64,000 nucleotides of DNA, taken from contig NZ_ANNV01000164.1 in assembly GCF_000346755.1 (NCBI RefSeq), positions 1-64,000 on the forward strand, in the 5' to 3' direction. How positions within the stretch are numbered: the first letter of the stretch is position 1; every line of letters starts with the position of its first letter. This document shows positions 1 through 7,759 of the stretch, piece by piece. The notes beneath the pieces are model-generated. The model ran no database searches and was not told the DNA's origin. It saw nothing but the letters and a program-made list of their open reading frames with translations. This DNA is from Pseudomonas sp. CBZ-4. GTDB taxonomy: Bacteria; Pseudomonadota; Gammaproteobacteria; Pseudomonadales; Pseudomonadaceae. Made by a program: the position numbers and the translations under genes.

Positions 1-112
1 CCGGGTTACCCACGGATTCAAGCCTGCGTTCGGCCAGCGTGGTTGACGGGGCGCCTAAGATCAAAAGCTGAAAAGCCAAAGCCAAAGCCAACGCCAACGC
101 CAGAGCCAGAGC
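1..112. repeat. Remnant of a dispersed intergenic repeat with hexamer tail
   Basis: No convincing gene lies in the first 292 bases. The 16-mer GCGCCTAAGATCAAAA at 51-66 recurs exactly as its reverse complement at 54775-54790, inside the longer intergenic repeat there. It is followed by a degenerate hexamer tract of the form NNNGCC (AAAGCC, AACGCC, AGAGCC) at about 74-112. I read this as the end of a dispersed intergenic element that starts left of the window. Confidence 0.55.
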
Positions 113-292
113 TTCGGGTTTTGTCAGGTCCAGTAGTTGTGTAGATACCTATGCTTGGATAGGGCTAACAGGGACTGCTGCCAAACCTGTGACCCTCTAG
201 CGAGGCGGTTTACAAAACCACGACAATTGCTGTGTTTCTATTTGCATACAATTGCACGCTTCGTCGCAAATAGAGCAGGTCGTTGCCGGACC

Positions 293-550
293 ATGTACCA
301 GCCAGAGCCTTCATCACCCAACAGCCTGCGCCACTTCGCGGTCGGCGTGCTGTGTGTCGCGCTGCTGCTGGGCGGTTACTTCATGCATATCAACGCCAAC
401 GCGGATCGCCAGCGGGCCGAGGCGGCTGAGCGGTTGTTGCTCTGCCAGCAGGTGGAACGTATGGCCGGTGCCGCCGCGTCCGGTGGCTTGAAACTGGGCG
501 ACAGTTGCGAGAGCAATCGTAGTGAAGTGTCAGGTCGGATGAGTCAATAA
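293..550 (+). CDS. Small single-pass membrane protein, unknown function
   Basis: This is an 85-residue protein. One hydrophobic segment (about residues 15-31, FAVGVLCVALLLGGYFM) is followed by a charged stretch (about 36-50) and two cysteines in the C-terminal half. I chose the ATG at 293; the frame is open back to 137 but the upstream part is charged, Cys/Arg-rich and not protein-like. Its ribosome binding site is weak. No family is recognised. The layout fits an inner-membrane anchor with a short periplasmic tail. Confidence 0.45.
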   Translation: MYQPEPSSPNSLRHFAVGVLCVALLLGGYFMHINANADRQRAEAAERLLLCQQVERMAGAAASGGLKLGDSCESNRSEVSGRMSQ

Positions 551-734
551 CCATCTTTTATAAGGGGGAATATAAGGCGCAAGTATCCCCTTACTTGCAC
601 CAAAAAGTGGCACTCATATACCCGGCCACCTTAAAAAACATGTGGTTATTGAATGACTTACGGCTGTTTTAATCCGACGAAAGGATTGATTTTTACTTGT
701 TACAGCTTTTTACAATCGCTACTATAGCCGGGCG

Positions 735-799
735 TTCACCTCCCACGGTTTATGCATTTTTAAATCCCAAGTTTCCATCAGCTACTTGGGATTTTTTTT
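735..799 (+). ncRNA. Candidate small RNA ending in a strong terminator
   Basis: The terminator at 762-799 lies more than 200 bases after the nearest upstream gene and faces the 3' end of the diguanylate cyclase gene. A possible promoter precedes it: TTACAG (700-705), a 17-base spacer, and TATAGC (723-728), where CTATAGC resembles an RpoS-type -10. The predicted transcript starts near 735 and would be about 65 nt, with a CU-rich unpaired segment (ACCTCCCACGG). It could instead be the 3' end of the transcript of the small gene at 293. The promoter match is weak. Confidence 0.25.
762..799 (+). terminator. Rho-independent terminator
   Basis: An 11-bp perfect stem, AAATCCCAAGT (762-772) with ACTTGGGATTT (784-794), encloses an 11-nt loop and is followed by a run of eight T (792-799). 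The A run on the other side is short, so it should act mainly on plus-strand transcription. Confidence 0.85.
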
Positions 800-820
800 G
801 CCCGCGATTTGACCCCGGCG

Positions 821-1765
821 TCAAACTTCAATAGCGGCAAACTCCGCGCGCATGCGTCCATTGCGTTTGGCCTGGTACAGCAACTTATCGACCTGTTCGA
901 CAAACCCCAGCATTGCGCTGTTGGGTGTCACGGTGTGGGTGCCCACGCCAAGGCTCAGGCTGAGCCATTTCGAGACCGGGGAAAACCCGTGTTCGATCTG
1001 CTGCTGACGTATCAAATGGAGGCAGCGTTGCGCGACCAGTTTGGCCGATGCGGCGTCCGTTTCCGGCAACAGCCACACAAACTCTTCACCGCCGATGCGC
1101 GCGATAAAGTCCCGGGGGCGGTTGGCCGCTTGCGAGAGGGTGTTGGCCACCTGGCGCAGGCATTCGTCGCCCTTGATATGGCCGTAGTGGTCGTTGTACT
1201 GCTTGAAAAAGTCGATATCGAGAATGATCAGCGACAGCGGCAGCTGGCTGCGCTGGGCACTGATCCATTCGCGCTCCAGCACGGTGTCGAACATGCGGCG
1301 GTTGGCGATGCCGGTGAGGCCGTCCTGGAAGGAATATTCTTCCAGTTGTTTCTGCAGGCGGATCAGGTGCTCTTCGGTCTTCTTGCGCTCACTGATATCG
1401 AACATGAAGCCAATCAGCGCTTCGACTTCGCCGTCCTTGCGCACCACATGCACCACATCGCGAATCCACACGTAGTCGCCGTTCACCGTCAGTGCGCGAT
1501 AGTCGGCTTCGTGGTCCACGCCTGCGCGGGATTGCGACACGCAGAAATTCACCACGTATTCGCGATCATCCGGGTGCATGCGTTCGACCCAGTCATCCAC
1601 GCTGACCCAGCTGTGTGGCGTCCAGCCCAGCAGCGTTTCGATCTGCGGGCCGATATAGCTGAAGGTCATGGTCTGCCAGTCGATGCGCCAGGGGATGGCC
1701 TTGGTCGATTCCAGCAGGGTTTTGTACACATCGCTGTCGGGCTGGCTCGGGGGGACGATGCTCAT
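821..1765 (-). CDS. PAS-GGDEF diguanylate cyclase
   Basis: This 314-residue cytosolic protein should make cyclic di-GMP from two GTP. A PAS domain with its PAC segment (about residues 20-130, ending FDISERKKTEE) is joined by a short helix to a GGDEF domain (about 145-310). The active-site signature is GGEEF (225-229), an accepted functional variant. An inhibitory I-site RxxD (R216-D219) sits exactly five residues upstream, so product inhibition is expected. There is no signal peptide or membrane segment, so the PAS domain probably senses an internal signal. The gene stands alone. The ATG at 1765 starts a coherent PAS domain. Confidence 0.93.
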   Translation of the reverse strand: MSIVPPSQPDSDVYKTLLESTKAIPWRIDWQTMTFSYIGPQIETLLGWTPHSWVSVDDWVERMHPDDREYVVNFCVSQSRAGVDHEADYRALTVNGDYVWIRDVVHVVRKDGEVEALIGFMFDISERKKTEEHLIRLQKQLEEYSFQDGLTGIANRRMFDTVLEREWISAQRSQLPLSLIILDIDFFKQYNDHYGHIKGDECLRQVANTLSQAANRPRDFIARIGGEEFVWLLPETDAASAKLVAQRCLHLIRQQQIEHGFSPVSKWLSLSLGVGTHTVTPNSAMLGFVEQVDKLLYQAKRNGRMRAEFAAIEV

Positions 1766-2009
1766 GGGCGGCTGCTCGGGAGGTGGCGAAAAGCCAAGAG
1801 CGTCTGGTGATCGCGGGTGGGAGTCAAGCCTTCGCCGTGGTAGCAGACGAGAGGTCGTGTGCTGGGTTTCTGACGCCAGCGGGCCAGCGTTTTTCGGGCA
1901 AAATGCGGCGTGGCTAACACTTTTGCATTAATTCTCCAGATGCGCCCAAACCTCAACTACTCTGGTCGAATCCAACCAGCAGGGTAGAACCCAGGGACGG
2001 GGGCTTATC

Positions 2010-2258
2010 ATGATTTCCATCATCGAACTCAATCGCATCATGGCCGTGGGTTTTCTGCCACTGGCCTGCGACTGCACCCTTAATGGCGACGGCTCGCTGC
2101 GCATCAGCGTGTTCGAGCCGGTGTCCGGGCGCGTCGACCTGTTGCTGACCCGCGTGTCGCCCGAAGGTCTGGACAGCATCCGCTCCATCTCAAACCTGAT
2201 TGGTGAGCTGCGCACCGAGATCAAGGCCGGGCGCCGGGGTTTTGCGGCGGTCGGTTAG
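2010..2258 (+). CDS. DUF1652 family protein
   Basis: This 82-residue protein begins MISIIELNRIMAVGFLPLAC and contains GDGSLRISVFEP followed by a C-terminal ISNLIGELRTEI segment. These features match the small DUF1652 family, which is widespread in Pseudomonas and has no known function. There is no signal peptide or membrane segment. Its TAG stop overlaps the TAA of the convergent lipoprotein gene by four bases, in the shared TTAG at 2255-2258, so the two transcripts must read into each other. Confidence 0.85.
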   Translation: MISIIELNRIMAVGFLPLACDCTLNGDGSLRISVFEPVSGRVDLLLTRVSPEGLDSIRSISNLIGELRTEIKAGRRGFAAVG

Positions 2259-2395
2259 CTGTTGACGGTGTCTGTGGTGGTTGTGACCGCGCCGTAGTAG
2301 CGCCAGCAGCAATGGCGGTGTTCGGGCAGGATCACGCAGCCGCTGAGGCTGGCGATCAGCAGGGCGGCAACCAGCATGGATAGGCGACGGGACAT
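2255..2395 (-). CDS. Very small lipoprotein, 46 residues
   Basis: The reading frame ATG 2395 to TAA 2255 encodes a basic start (MSRRLSMLV), a hydrophobic stretch, and a lipobox LSGC with the lipidation cysteine at residue 20. The mature peptide is about 27 residues with His, Cys, Trp and Tyr clustered (HRHCCWRYY). A good ribosome binding site (GAGGA) sits six to seven bases before the ATG. It is convergent with the DUF1652 gene. No function is known; it is short enough to be missed by gene callers. Confidence 0.65.
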   Translation of the reverse strand: MSRRLSMLVAALLIASLSGCVILPEHRHCCWRYYGAVTTTTDTVNS

Positions 2396-2619
2396 GGTAT
2401 TTCCTCTGGGTGTGTGCGGCGTTATTCCTTTAACGCACTCGGCCGCCTAAATCCGTCGCGCGCCTTTCAAACATTTCATCCAGCGCTGCCATCCCCTGGG
2501 CAATACTGCCCTTCACGCACTTGCGGAACAATCTGCGCACCCTCGCGACGGATTTTCCGGCACCCGCCGTTCAATCCATCAGCCGCGGACATTTTCGTCC
2601 GCCGCATGAAGGAGTTGCC

Positions 2620-2931
2620 ATGAGCACACTGGCCCAATTGCGCTATGCCTTGCTGGTCCCGCTGGTTTTTGCGGCGCTTGTCAGCACCCCGACGTTTGCC
2701 CAGACCGAAGTCATCATTCGTCAGGCGCCGCCGGTGGAGCGTGTCGAGGTGATCCCCGCCGGGCGCCCGGGTTACGCCTGGGACCGTGGCCATTGGGGGT
2801 GGCAGCGCGGCGCCTATGCCTGGGTGCCGGGGCACTGGCAGCCGGTGATGCGCAATGCGCGCTGGCAGCCGGGCCACTGGGAATCCCGTGGCCCCAACTG
2901 GTACTGGCGTGAAGGCCGTTGGATGCGTTGA
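2620..2931 (+). CDS. YXWGXW repeat exported protein
   Basis: This 103-residue protein has a signal peptide (about residues 1-29, ending TPTFA) and then tandem aromatic repeats of the form W-x(3-4)-GHW (RGHWGW, PGHWQP, PGHWES, REGRW), as in the YXWGXW/WXXGXW repeat family. AAGGAG precedes the ATG at 2620. Just upstream a short hairpin, GCGGAC (2585-2590) with GTCCGC (2597-2602), lies close to the ribosome binding site. It is 37 bases ahead of the sigma factor gene and may share its transcript. The function of the family is unknown. Confidence 0.8.
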   Translation: MSTLAQLRYALLVPLVFAALVSTPTFAQTEVIIRQAPPVERVEVIPAGRPGYAWDRGHWGWQRGAYAWVPGHWQPVMRNARWQPGHWESRGPNWYWREGRWMR

Positions 2932-2968
2932 GACCTGCTACTTAGCCTGCGGACCGAGAATTAGCCGA

Positions 2969-3547
2969 TTGAAAGACACTGATCCGGACGTTGAGCTGCT
3001 GGCACGTATCGGCAACAACGAGCCTGCGGCCGTCAACGAAATGGTGACGCGCAAACTCCCGCGTTTGCTGGCGCTCGCCAGTCGGATCCTGGGGGATGCC
3101 GACGAGGCCAGGGACGTGGCCCAGGAGAGTTTCCTGCGGATCTGGCGCCAGGCGGCCAACTGGCGCGCCGGGGAGGCGCGTTTTGATACCTGGTTGCACC
3201 GGGTGGCGCTGAACCTGTGCCGGGACCGTTTGCGCCGGCGCAAGGAGCGCCCGCTGCACGAAGATGAGGCGCTGCAACTGGCCGACACCGCGCCGTCGCC
3301 CGACGAACACCTTGAAGCCGCTGACCGCAGCGCACGGATGGCCGCTGCGTTGGCCGCATTGCCCGAACGCCAGCGCGAAGCGATCGTGCTGCAGTATTAC
3401 CAGGAGCTGTCGAACATCGACGCCGCGGCCCTGATGGAGATCAGCGTCGAGGCACTGGAGAGCCTGCTGTCACGGGCTCGCCGCCAGTTGCGCAATAGAC
3501 TTGCCGATACACCAGGGCTTGCCCGCCCAGGAAGGGAAAAACCATGA
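2969..3547 (+). CDS. ECF-type RNA polymerase sigma factor
   Basis: The product is about 192 residues with sigma-70 region 2 (LASRILGDADEARDVAQESF, with IWR following) and region 4 (ALAALPERQREAIVLQYYQE and a helix-turn-helix). No ATG fits: the ATG at 2855 lies inside the YXWGXW gene in another frame and gives non-sigma sequence, so I chose TTG at 2969 (LKDTDPDVELL). Its stop overlaps the next start in an ATGA, indicating translational coupling. The two downstream membrane proteins are the natural candidates for controlling it. Confidence 0.88.
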   Translation: MKDTDPDVELLARIGNNEPAAVNEMVTRKLPRLLALASRILGDADEARDVAQESFLRIWRQAANWRAGEARFDTWLHRVALNLCRDRLRRRKERPLHEDEALQLADTAPSPDEHLEAADRSARMAAALAALPERQREAIVLQYYQELSNIDAAALMEISVEALESLLSRARRQLRNRLADTPGLARPGREKP

Positions 3548-3975
3548 CGCCTGAACGATTCGCTTATTTGGCTGATGCCTACGGGGCCAGCCTGCATCGC
3601 TGGCCGCTGGCTGAACAGGGGCCAGCCCAGGCCCTGCTCGACAGCGGCAACCCCAGCGCCCGCCAGGCCTTGCACGAGGCCGCTGGGCTGGATACGCAAC
3701 TGGACGGGCACGCCGTGCTACAGACCGATCCGGTGCTGGTCCGGCAGATTCGCCAATCCGCACCGCGACGGGCGTCATTTCTGTCGCGGCATGCCAGTTG
3801 GCTATCACCCGCCGGCCTGGTGGGCGTGGGCATTGCCGGCATCGCCGCCGGGGTGTTGGTGGCTTCGATGAGCGTGCCGCTGCCGATGCTGTCCTCCGAA
3901 GTGCTGCCCAGCGTCTTCGATCAGGGGGATGCGGAAGTGGTGTTTAGCGTTAACGCCGAGGAAACCGAACAATGA
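3544..3975 (+). CDS. Putative anti-sigma factor, membrane-anchored
   Basis: This 143-residue protein has a soluble N-terminal part of about 85 residues with an anti-sigma-like start (MTPERFAYLADAYGASLHRW), one membrane segment (about 95-112, GLVGVGIAGIAAGVLVA), and a short acidic C-terminal tail. It overlaps both neighbours by four bases. Position after an ECF sigma gene, topology and coupling suggest it holds the sigma factor at the membrane. No zinc-binding HxxxCxxC motif is present, so this role is inferred from context. Confidence 0.6.
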   Translation: MTPERFAYLADAYGASLHRWPLAEQGPAQALLDSGNPSARQALHEAAGLDTQLDGHAVLQTDPVLVRQIRQSAPRRASFLSRHASWLSPAGLVGVGIAGIAAGVLVASMSVPLPMLSSEVLPSVFDQGDAEVVFSVNAEETEQ

Positions 3976-4433
3976 CGACCAAGTCCCTTAAACCGTGGTT
4001 GGCGGTATCGGTGTTGCTCAACGTGTTTTTGATCGGTGGCGTGGGCGGTGGTCTCTACCATTGGATGGCGACGGCCAAACCCGTCGAAGCCATGGTCAAC
4101 CAGCATGGCTTGCGCCAGGCGATGTTCAAGTTGCCGCCTGATCGCCGCAGGGAACTGCGCTACCTGTTGCGGCACAATCGCGCCGACAGCCAGCCGTTGA
4201 TCATGGCCGGACGCGAAGCCCGGCTTGGGGTGATCCAGCAACTGCAGGCGCCGACACTGGACCGTGACGTATTGGTGGCTGAGTTGGCCAAGGCCCGCGC
4301 AGCCGATATGGCCTTGCGCGCGCTGGTGGACACGACGCTGGCACAGTTCGCCACTACGTTGCCCCAGGATGAGCGCCAGCAGCTCGTGGAAGCGTTGTAT
4401 GTGCGCGGGCAGGCCAAGACAGGGCGAAAATGA
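3972..4433 (+). CDS. CnrX/CpxP-like periplasmic sensor-type protein
   Basis: This 153-residue protein has an N-terminal membrane anchor or signal (about residues 9-28, WLAVSVLLNVFLIGGVGGGL) and a helical periplasmic domain rich in Arg, Leu and Gln (LPPDRRRELRYLLRHNR). The pattern matches the heavy-metal-resistance/periplasmic sensor superfamily (CnrX, ZraP, CpxP, Spy). Few His or Met positions suggest a metal site (H30, H45 and one in LLRHNR), so the ligand may not be a metal. It is the last gene of the coupled sigma operon. Confidence 0.7.
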   Translation: MTTKSLKPWLAVSVLLNVFLIGGVGGGLYHWMATAKPVEAMVNQHGLRQAMFKLPPDRRRELRYLLRHNRADSQPLIMAGREARLGVIQQLQAPTLDRDVLVAELAKARAADMALRALVDTTLAQFATTLPQDERQQLVEALYVRGQAKTGRK

Positions 4434-4646
4434 AGGCTGCAGGTGACGGAGACGGGTGCTAGCAGTCGACTATTTCATTACAAGGTTTTGCAGTCCGATA
4501 TTCACCCTCGGGGCTCCAACACGGGAGGTACAGGGGGCGCGAGGGTTGCGCTTCTGCACGCGGTGATTGTCAGGTTACGCGCTTGTGGCGTGGGCCTCGG
4601 GGGATGTGGATACTGCGCCCTTGATGAAAACGCACAAGGTAAACAG

Positions 4647-5627
4647 ATGAACACCGTCCGTTGGGGCATGATCGGTTGTGGCAGCGTCACCGAGTTGAAG
4701 AGTGGTCCCGCTTTCTACAAAGTGCCCGGTTCAGCCTTGGTGGCTGTCATGGGGCGTCGTGAAGAGGCCGTGCGCGATTACGCCGCACGCCATGGCATTG
4801 CCCGCTTCTACACCGACGCCCACGCGCTGATCAACGACCCTGAAGTGGACGCGGTGTACATCGCCACGCCGCCCGCCAGCCACCTTGAGTACAGCCTGAT
4901 GGTGGCGGCGGCCGGCAAGCATTGCTGTGTCGAGAAACCCATGTCGATGAATGCCGAGCAAAGTGCGCTGATGCAACGCACCTTCGAGCGCGCCGGCTTG
5001 CATCTGTTCGTCGCCTACTACCGCCGCTCGCTGCCGCGCTTCCAGCAGGTGCGGGATTGGCTGCGGGAAGGGCGCATCGGCGAGTTGCGCCACCTGACCT
5101 GGACCCTGTGCAAACCGCCTGCCGCCGAAGATGCCAGCGCAGCCAACTGGCGCACTGACCCGACGATTGCCGGTGGTGGCTATTTTGCCGACCTGGCGAG
5201 CCATGGCTTCGACCTGTTCCAGTATCTGGCGGGGGACATCATTGAAGTGGCCGGTTTTACGTCGCGCCAGGAGGGTCGTTACGCCGCCGAAGATGCAGTG
5301 ACCGCCAGCTGGCGTTTCGCCTCGGGCGCACTGGGCATGGGCTGCTGGAACTTTGTCGCGGACCGTCGTGAAGACCGCGTCGAGTTGATCGGCAGCCGAG
5401 GCCGCATCGAGTTTTCAGTGTTCGACGATCAACCGTTGCGGCTTGCAGGCGAGACAAACGAGGTGCTTGAGGTGCCTTGTCATGCCCATATCCAGTGGCA
5501 TCACGTGCAGGGCATGAACGCGCATATCCGCGGTGAGGCGGAGCATCCGTCGTTGGCCATCGAGGCGTTGAAGACCGACCGGATCCTCGACAAGGTGCTA
5601 CAACGTAACCCCCATCATCCCGGGTAG
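4647..5627 (+). CDS. Gfo/Idh/MocA family oxidoreductase
   Basis: This 326-residue enzyme has an N-terminal Rossmann fold (WGMIGCGSVTELKSGP) and the family signature EKPMSMN near residue 98, containing the lysine that lines the active site. The C-terminal part holds the alpha/beta dimerisation domain (AGGGYFADLASHGFDLFQYL). Such enzymes are NAD(P)-dependent dehydrogenases of sugars, inositols or related compounds; the substrate cannot be read here. The ATG at 4647 starts the Rossmann strand; the frame extends upstream without family similarity. It stands alone after a 213-base gap in which I see no other feature. Confidence 0.88.
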   Translation: MNTVRWGMIGCGSVTELKSGPAFYKVPGSALVAVMGRREEAVRDYAARHGIARFYTDAHALINDPEVDAVYIATPPASHLEYSLMVAAAGKHCCVEKPMSMNAEQSALMQRTFERAGLHLFVAYYRRSLPRFQQVRDWLREGRIGELRHLTWTLCKPPAAEDASAANWRTDPTIAGGGYFADLASHGFDLFQYLAGDIIEVAGFTSRQEGRYAAEDAVTASWRFASGALGMGCWNFVADRREDRVELIGSRGRIEFSVFDDQPLRLAGETNEVLEVPCHAHIQWHHVQGMNAHIRGEAEHPSLAIEALKTDRILDKVLQRNPHHPG

Positions 5628-5663
5628 GCGCAATAGGGTGAGTTTTTTCAAGGAAGCCGACAA

Positions 5664-6293
5664 ATGAAATACTGGATGGTGTTGTGGCTGGTCATGGCCA
5701 CAAGTGCAGCCGCCGCCCCGCGTAGCCAAGGGACGCCGGGGGAGTTTGATTTTTATGTGCTGTCGCTGTCGTGGTCACCGACGTTTTGCCTGACGCACCC
5801 GGACAACGAGCAGTGTTCGGGCAAAGGCTATGGTTTTGTGCTGCACGGTTTGTGGCCGCAGTACGCGCGGGGTGGCTGGCCGGCATCATGTGCCCCGCAG
5901 GCACGGTTGACCCGCGAGGAAATGAACAAGGGCGCGGCGCTGTTCCCGACCCGTGCGCTGCTCAAGCATGAATGGGCCAAGCATGGCACCTGTTCCGGGC
6001 TTGCGCCGTTGGACTACCTGGACAAGACCGACGAGGCGCTCGGCGTGGTCGTTATCCCGCCGCAGCTGCAGCCGTTCAATACCCCACCTGCGTTGCCGGC
6101 CCGTGAGATCGAGGCGCTGTTTCGCGAGAGCAACCCGCGCATGGGCAACCATGGCCTGGCGGTGATCTGCAAGGGCAAGGTGTTGTCGGAAGTGCGCGTG
6201 TGCCTGACCAAGGACCTGGCGTTCGCCGGCTGCCCGCGCACCGTGAAGAGCACCTGCCGCGAGGGCGATATCCGCATTCCGGCCCAGCGCTAA
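5664..6293 (+). CDS. Ribonuclease T2 family protein (RNase I-like)
   Basis: This 209-residue exported endoribonuclease should cleave RNA through 2',3'-cyclic intermediates in the periplasm. A signal peptide (about residues 1-18, ending SAAAA) precedes both family catalytic blocks: HGLWPQ (61-66) and KHEWAKHGTC (101-110), including the two catalytic histidines and the glutamate. Several cysteines are available for disulfides. The ribosome binding site AAGGAA precedes the ATG. Its 3' end overlaps the convergent Rrf2 gene by four bases. Confidence 0.92.
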   Translation: MKYWMVLWLVMATSAAAAPRSQGTPGEFDFYVLSLSWSPTFCLTHPDNEQCSGKGYGFVLHGLWPQYARGGWPASCAPQARLTREEMNKGAALFPTRALLKHEWAKHGTCSGLAPLDYLDKTDEALGVVVIPPQLQPFNTPPALPAREIEALFRESNPRMGNHGLAVICKGKVLSEVRVCLTKDLAFAGCPRTVKSTCREGDIRIPAQR

Positions 6294-6727
6294 GGCAGCA
6301 TTGCTACACGATAGCGCTCATCGAAGTCCTCGGCCAACTGCGCCAGGCTGACATCGCCCAGGCGCTGCAACAGCAGGGCCTGGGCCTGTTCGAAGGCGTC
6401 GGTCAGGGCGGCGTTCACCGCCTGTTCCACCAGGCATTCCGGGTGGTCGGTGGACAGGCCGATGGCAAAGATCGACGGTGTGCCCAGGGCGCGGTGAATA
6501 TCCAGCAAGGTGATTTCACTCAAGGGTTTGCCCAGTGTCCAGCCGCCCTGGTGGCCCTTTTCCGAGCGTACATAACCCTTCTCCTTGAGCAACCCGAGCG
6601 TGCGCCGCACGACCACCGGGTTGGTGCCGAGCATCTGTGCGATGGTCTCCGAGGTCGCGCGTTCTTCATGGCGGCCCATATGGATCAGCACGTGCAGCAT
6701 GCGCGAAAGCCGGGTGTCGTTTCTCAT
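6290..6727 (-). CDS. Rrf2 family transcriptional regulator
   Basis: This 145-residue regulator has an N-terminal winged helix (LSRMLHVLIHMG, then ATSETIAQMLGTNPVVVRRTLGLLKEKG) and the Rrf2 wing GHQGGWTLGKP. It has one cysteine (HPECLVEQ), not the three that bind Fe-S in IscR and NsrR, so it is closer to cluster-free members and could sense redox through a single thiol. I chose ATG 6727 with GAGG upstream over the preceding TTG. It is divergent from the flavoprotein gene at 6875, its probable target, across 147 bases. Confidence 0.9.
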   Translation of the reverse strand: MRNDTRLSRMLHVLIHMGRHEERATSETIAQMLGTNPVVVRRTLGLLKEKGYVRSEKGHQGGWTLGKPLSEITLLDIHRALGTPSIFAIGLSTDHPECLVEQAVNAALTDAFEQAQALLLQRLGDVSLAQLAEDFDERYRVAMLP

Positions 6728-6874
6728 CAAAAAACCTCAGGGTCGATTCGCTGCGAAGTATCGTTCGTAACCTAAAAAGTTGCGAGACTCTTGACGCTGT
6801 ATTTTCATGTAACTTATGGTGTGCCGTGATAGCGCAAGGACCCCCTGGCGCAGAAAAACACGGAGGCACCCATC

Positions 6875-7759
6875 ATGCTGTATGACGTCATTATCGTGGG
6901 CGGCAGTTATGCCGGCCTGTCTGCGGGCCTGCAACTGGCAAGGGCGCGGCGCAAGGTGCTGGTGATCGATGCGGGGCAGCGACGCAACCGGTTTGCCGCG
7001 ACTTCCCATGGTTTTCTCGGCCAGGACGGCCAGGCGCCCGACCTTATCGCCGCCGAGGGGCGCAGCCAACTGATGGAGTACCCGACAGTGAGCTGGGTGC
7101 AGGACAGCGTACTCAAGGCCCATGGCCAGGCGGACGGGTTTCGCGTCAGCACCCAATGCAACGGCGAATTTGACGCCCGCCGCCTGATCCTCGCGACCGG
7201 TGTGGTGGACGAGCTGCCCGCTGTCGAGGGCCTGCAGGAGCGCTGGGGCTCCCGGGTGTTCCATTGCCCCTACTGTCATGGTTATGAGCTGGAACAAGGG
7301 CGCATCGGCGTATTGGCCAGCTCCGCGCTGGCGATGCATCACGCGCTGATGCTGCCGGACTGGGGGCCGACCACGTTGTTCACCAACGGCATGTTCACCC
7401 CGGATGCCGAGCAACGGGCGCAGTTGGCGCGGCGTGGCGTCAACTGGGAAAGTGGCGCGGTGCGCCGCATCAGCGGTGAGCGTGCCGATGTGGAGCTGGA
7501 AGACGGCCGGGTTTTCAGCCTGGATGGCCTGTTCACGCTGCCGCGCACGCGAATCAGCCCGCTGGTCGAACAGTTGGGCTGCGCAAGGCTCGATGGCCCC
7601 ACGGGCCCTTATGTGGACACCAACGAAACCCGCCAGACCTCCGTCCCCGGCGTGTTTGCCTGTGGCGATGCGTCCCTCGCCGCCGGTTCCGTGGCGTTGG
7701 CAGTGGCCGAAGGCGTGCGTGCCGGGGTGGGCACGCACGTGTCCTTGATCAATGGCTGA
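6875..7759 (+). CDS. Thioredoxin-reductase-like FAD oxidoreductase
   Basis: This 294-residue flavoprotein has an FAD-binding start (DVIIVGGSYAGLSAG), a redox CxxC (CPYCHGYE, 131-138), and the C-terminal FAD motif (VFACGDASL). The central pyridine-nucleotide loop, usually GxGxxA in thioredoxin reductases, reads VLASSALA (146-153), so NADPH use is doubtful. The CxxCHGYE form also occurs in dithiol oxidases such as GliT. GGAGG lies nine bases before the ATG. It is paired with the divergent Rrf2 gene, and its 3' end overlaps the convergent SDR gene by 11 bases. Confidence 0.85.
   Translation: MLYDVIIVGGSYAGLSAGLQLARARRKVLVIDAGQRRNRFAATSHGFLGQDGQAPDLIAAEGRSQLMEYPTVSWVQDSVLKAHGQADGFRVSTQCNGEFDARRLILATGVVDELPAVEGLQERWGSRVFHCPYCHGYELEQGRIGVLASSALAMHHALMLPDWGPTTLFTNGMFTPDAEQRAQLARRGVNWESGAVRRISGERADVELEDGRVFSLDGLFTLPRTRISPLVEQLGCARLDGPTGPYVDTNETRQTSVPGVFACGDASLAAGSVALAVAEGVRAGVGTHVSLING

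Noticed and set aside
74..112. Tandem hexamers as a CRISPR or minisatellite
   Set aside because: Unit length is six bases with no spacers; it is the tail of a dispersed repeat.
2855..2968. Sigma factor starting at ATG 2855
   Set aside because: The extra 38 residues overlap the YXWGXW gene in another frame and do not resemble sigma region 2.
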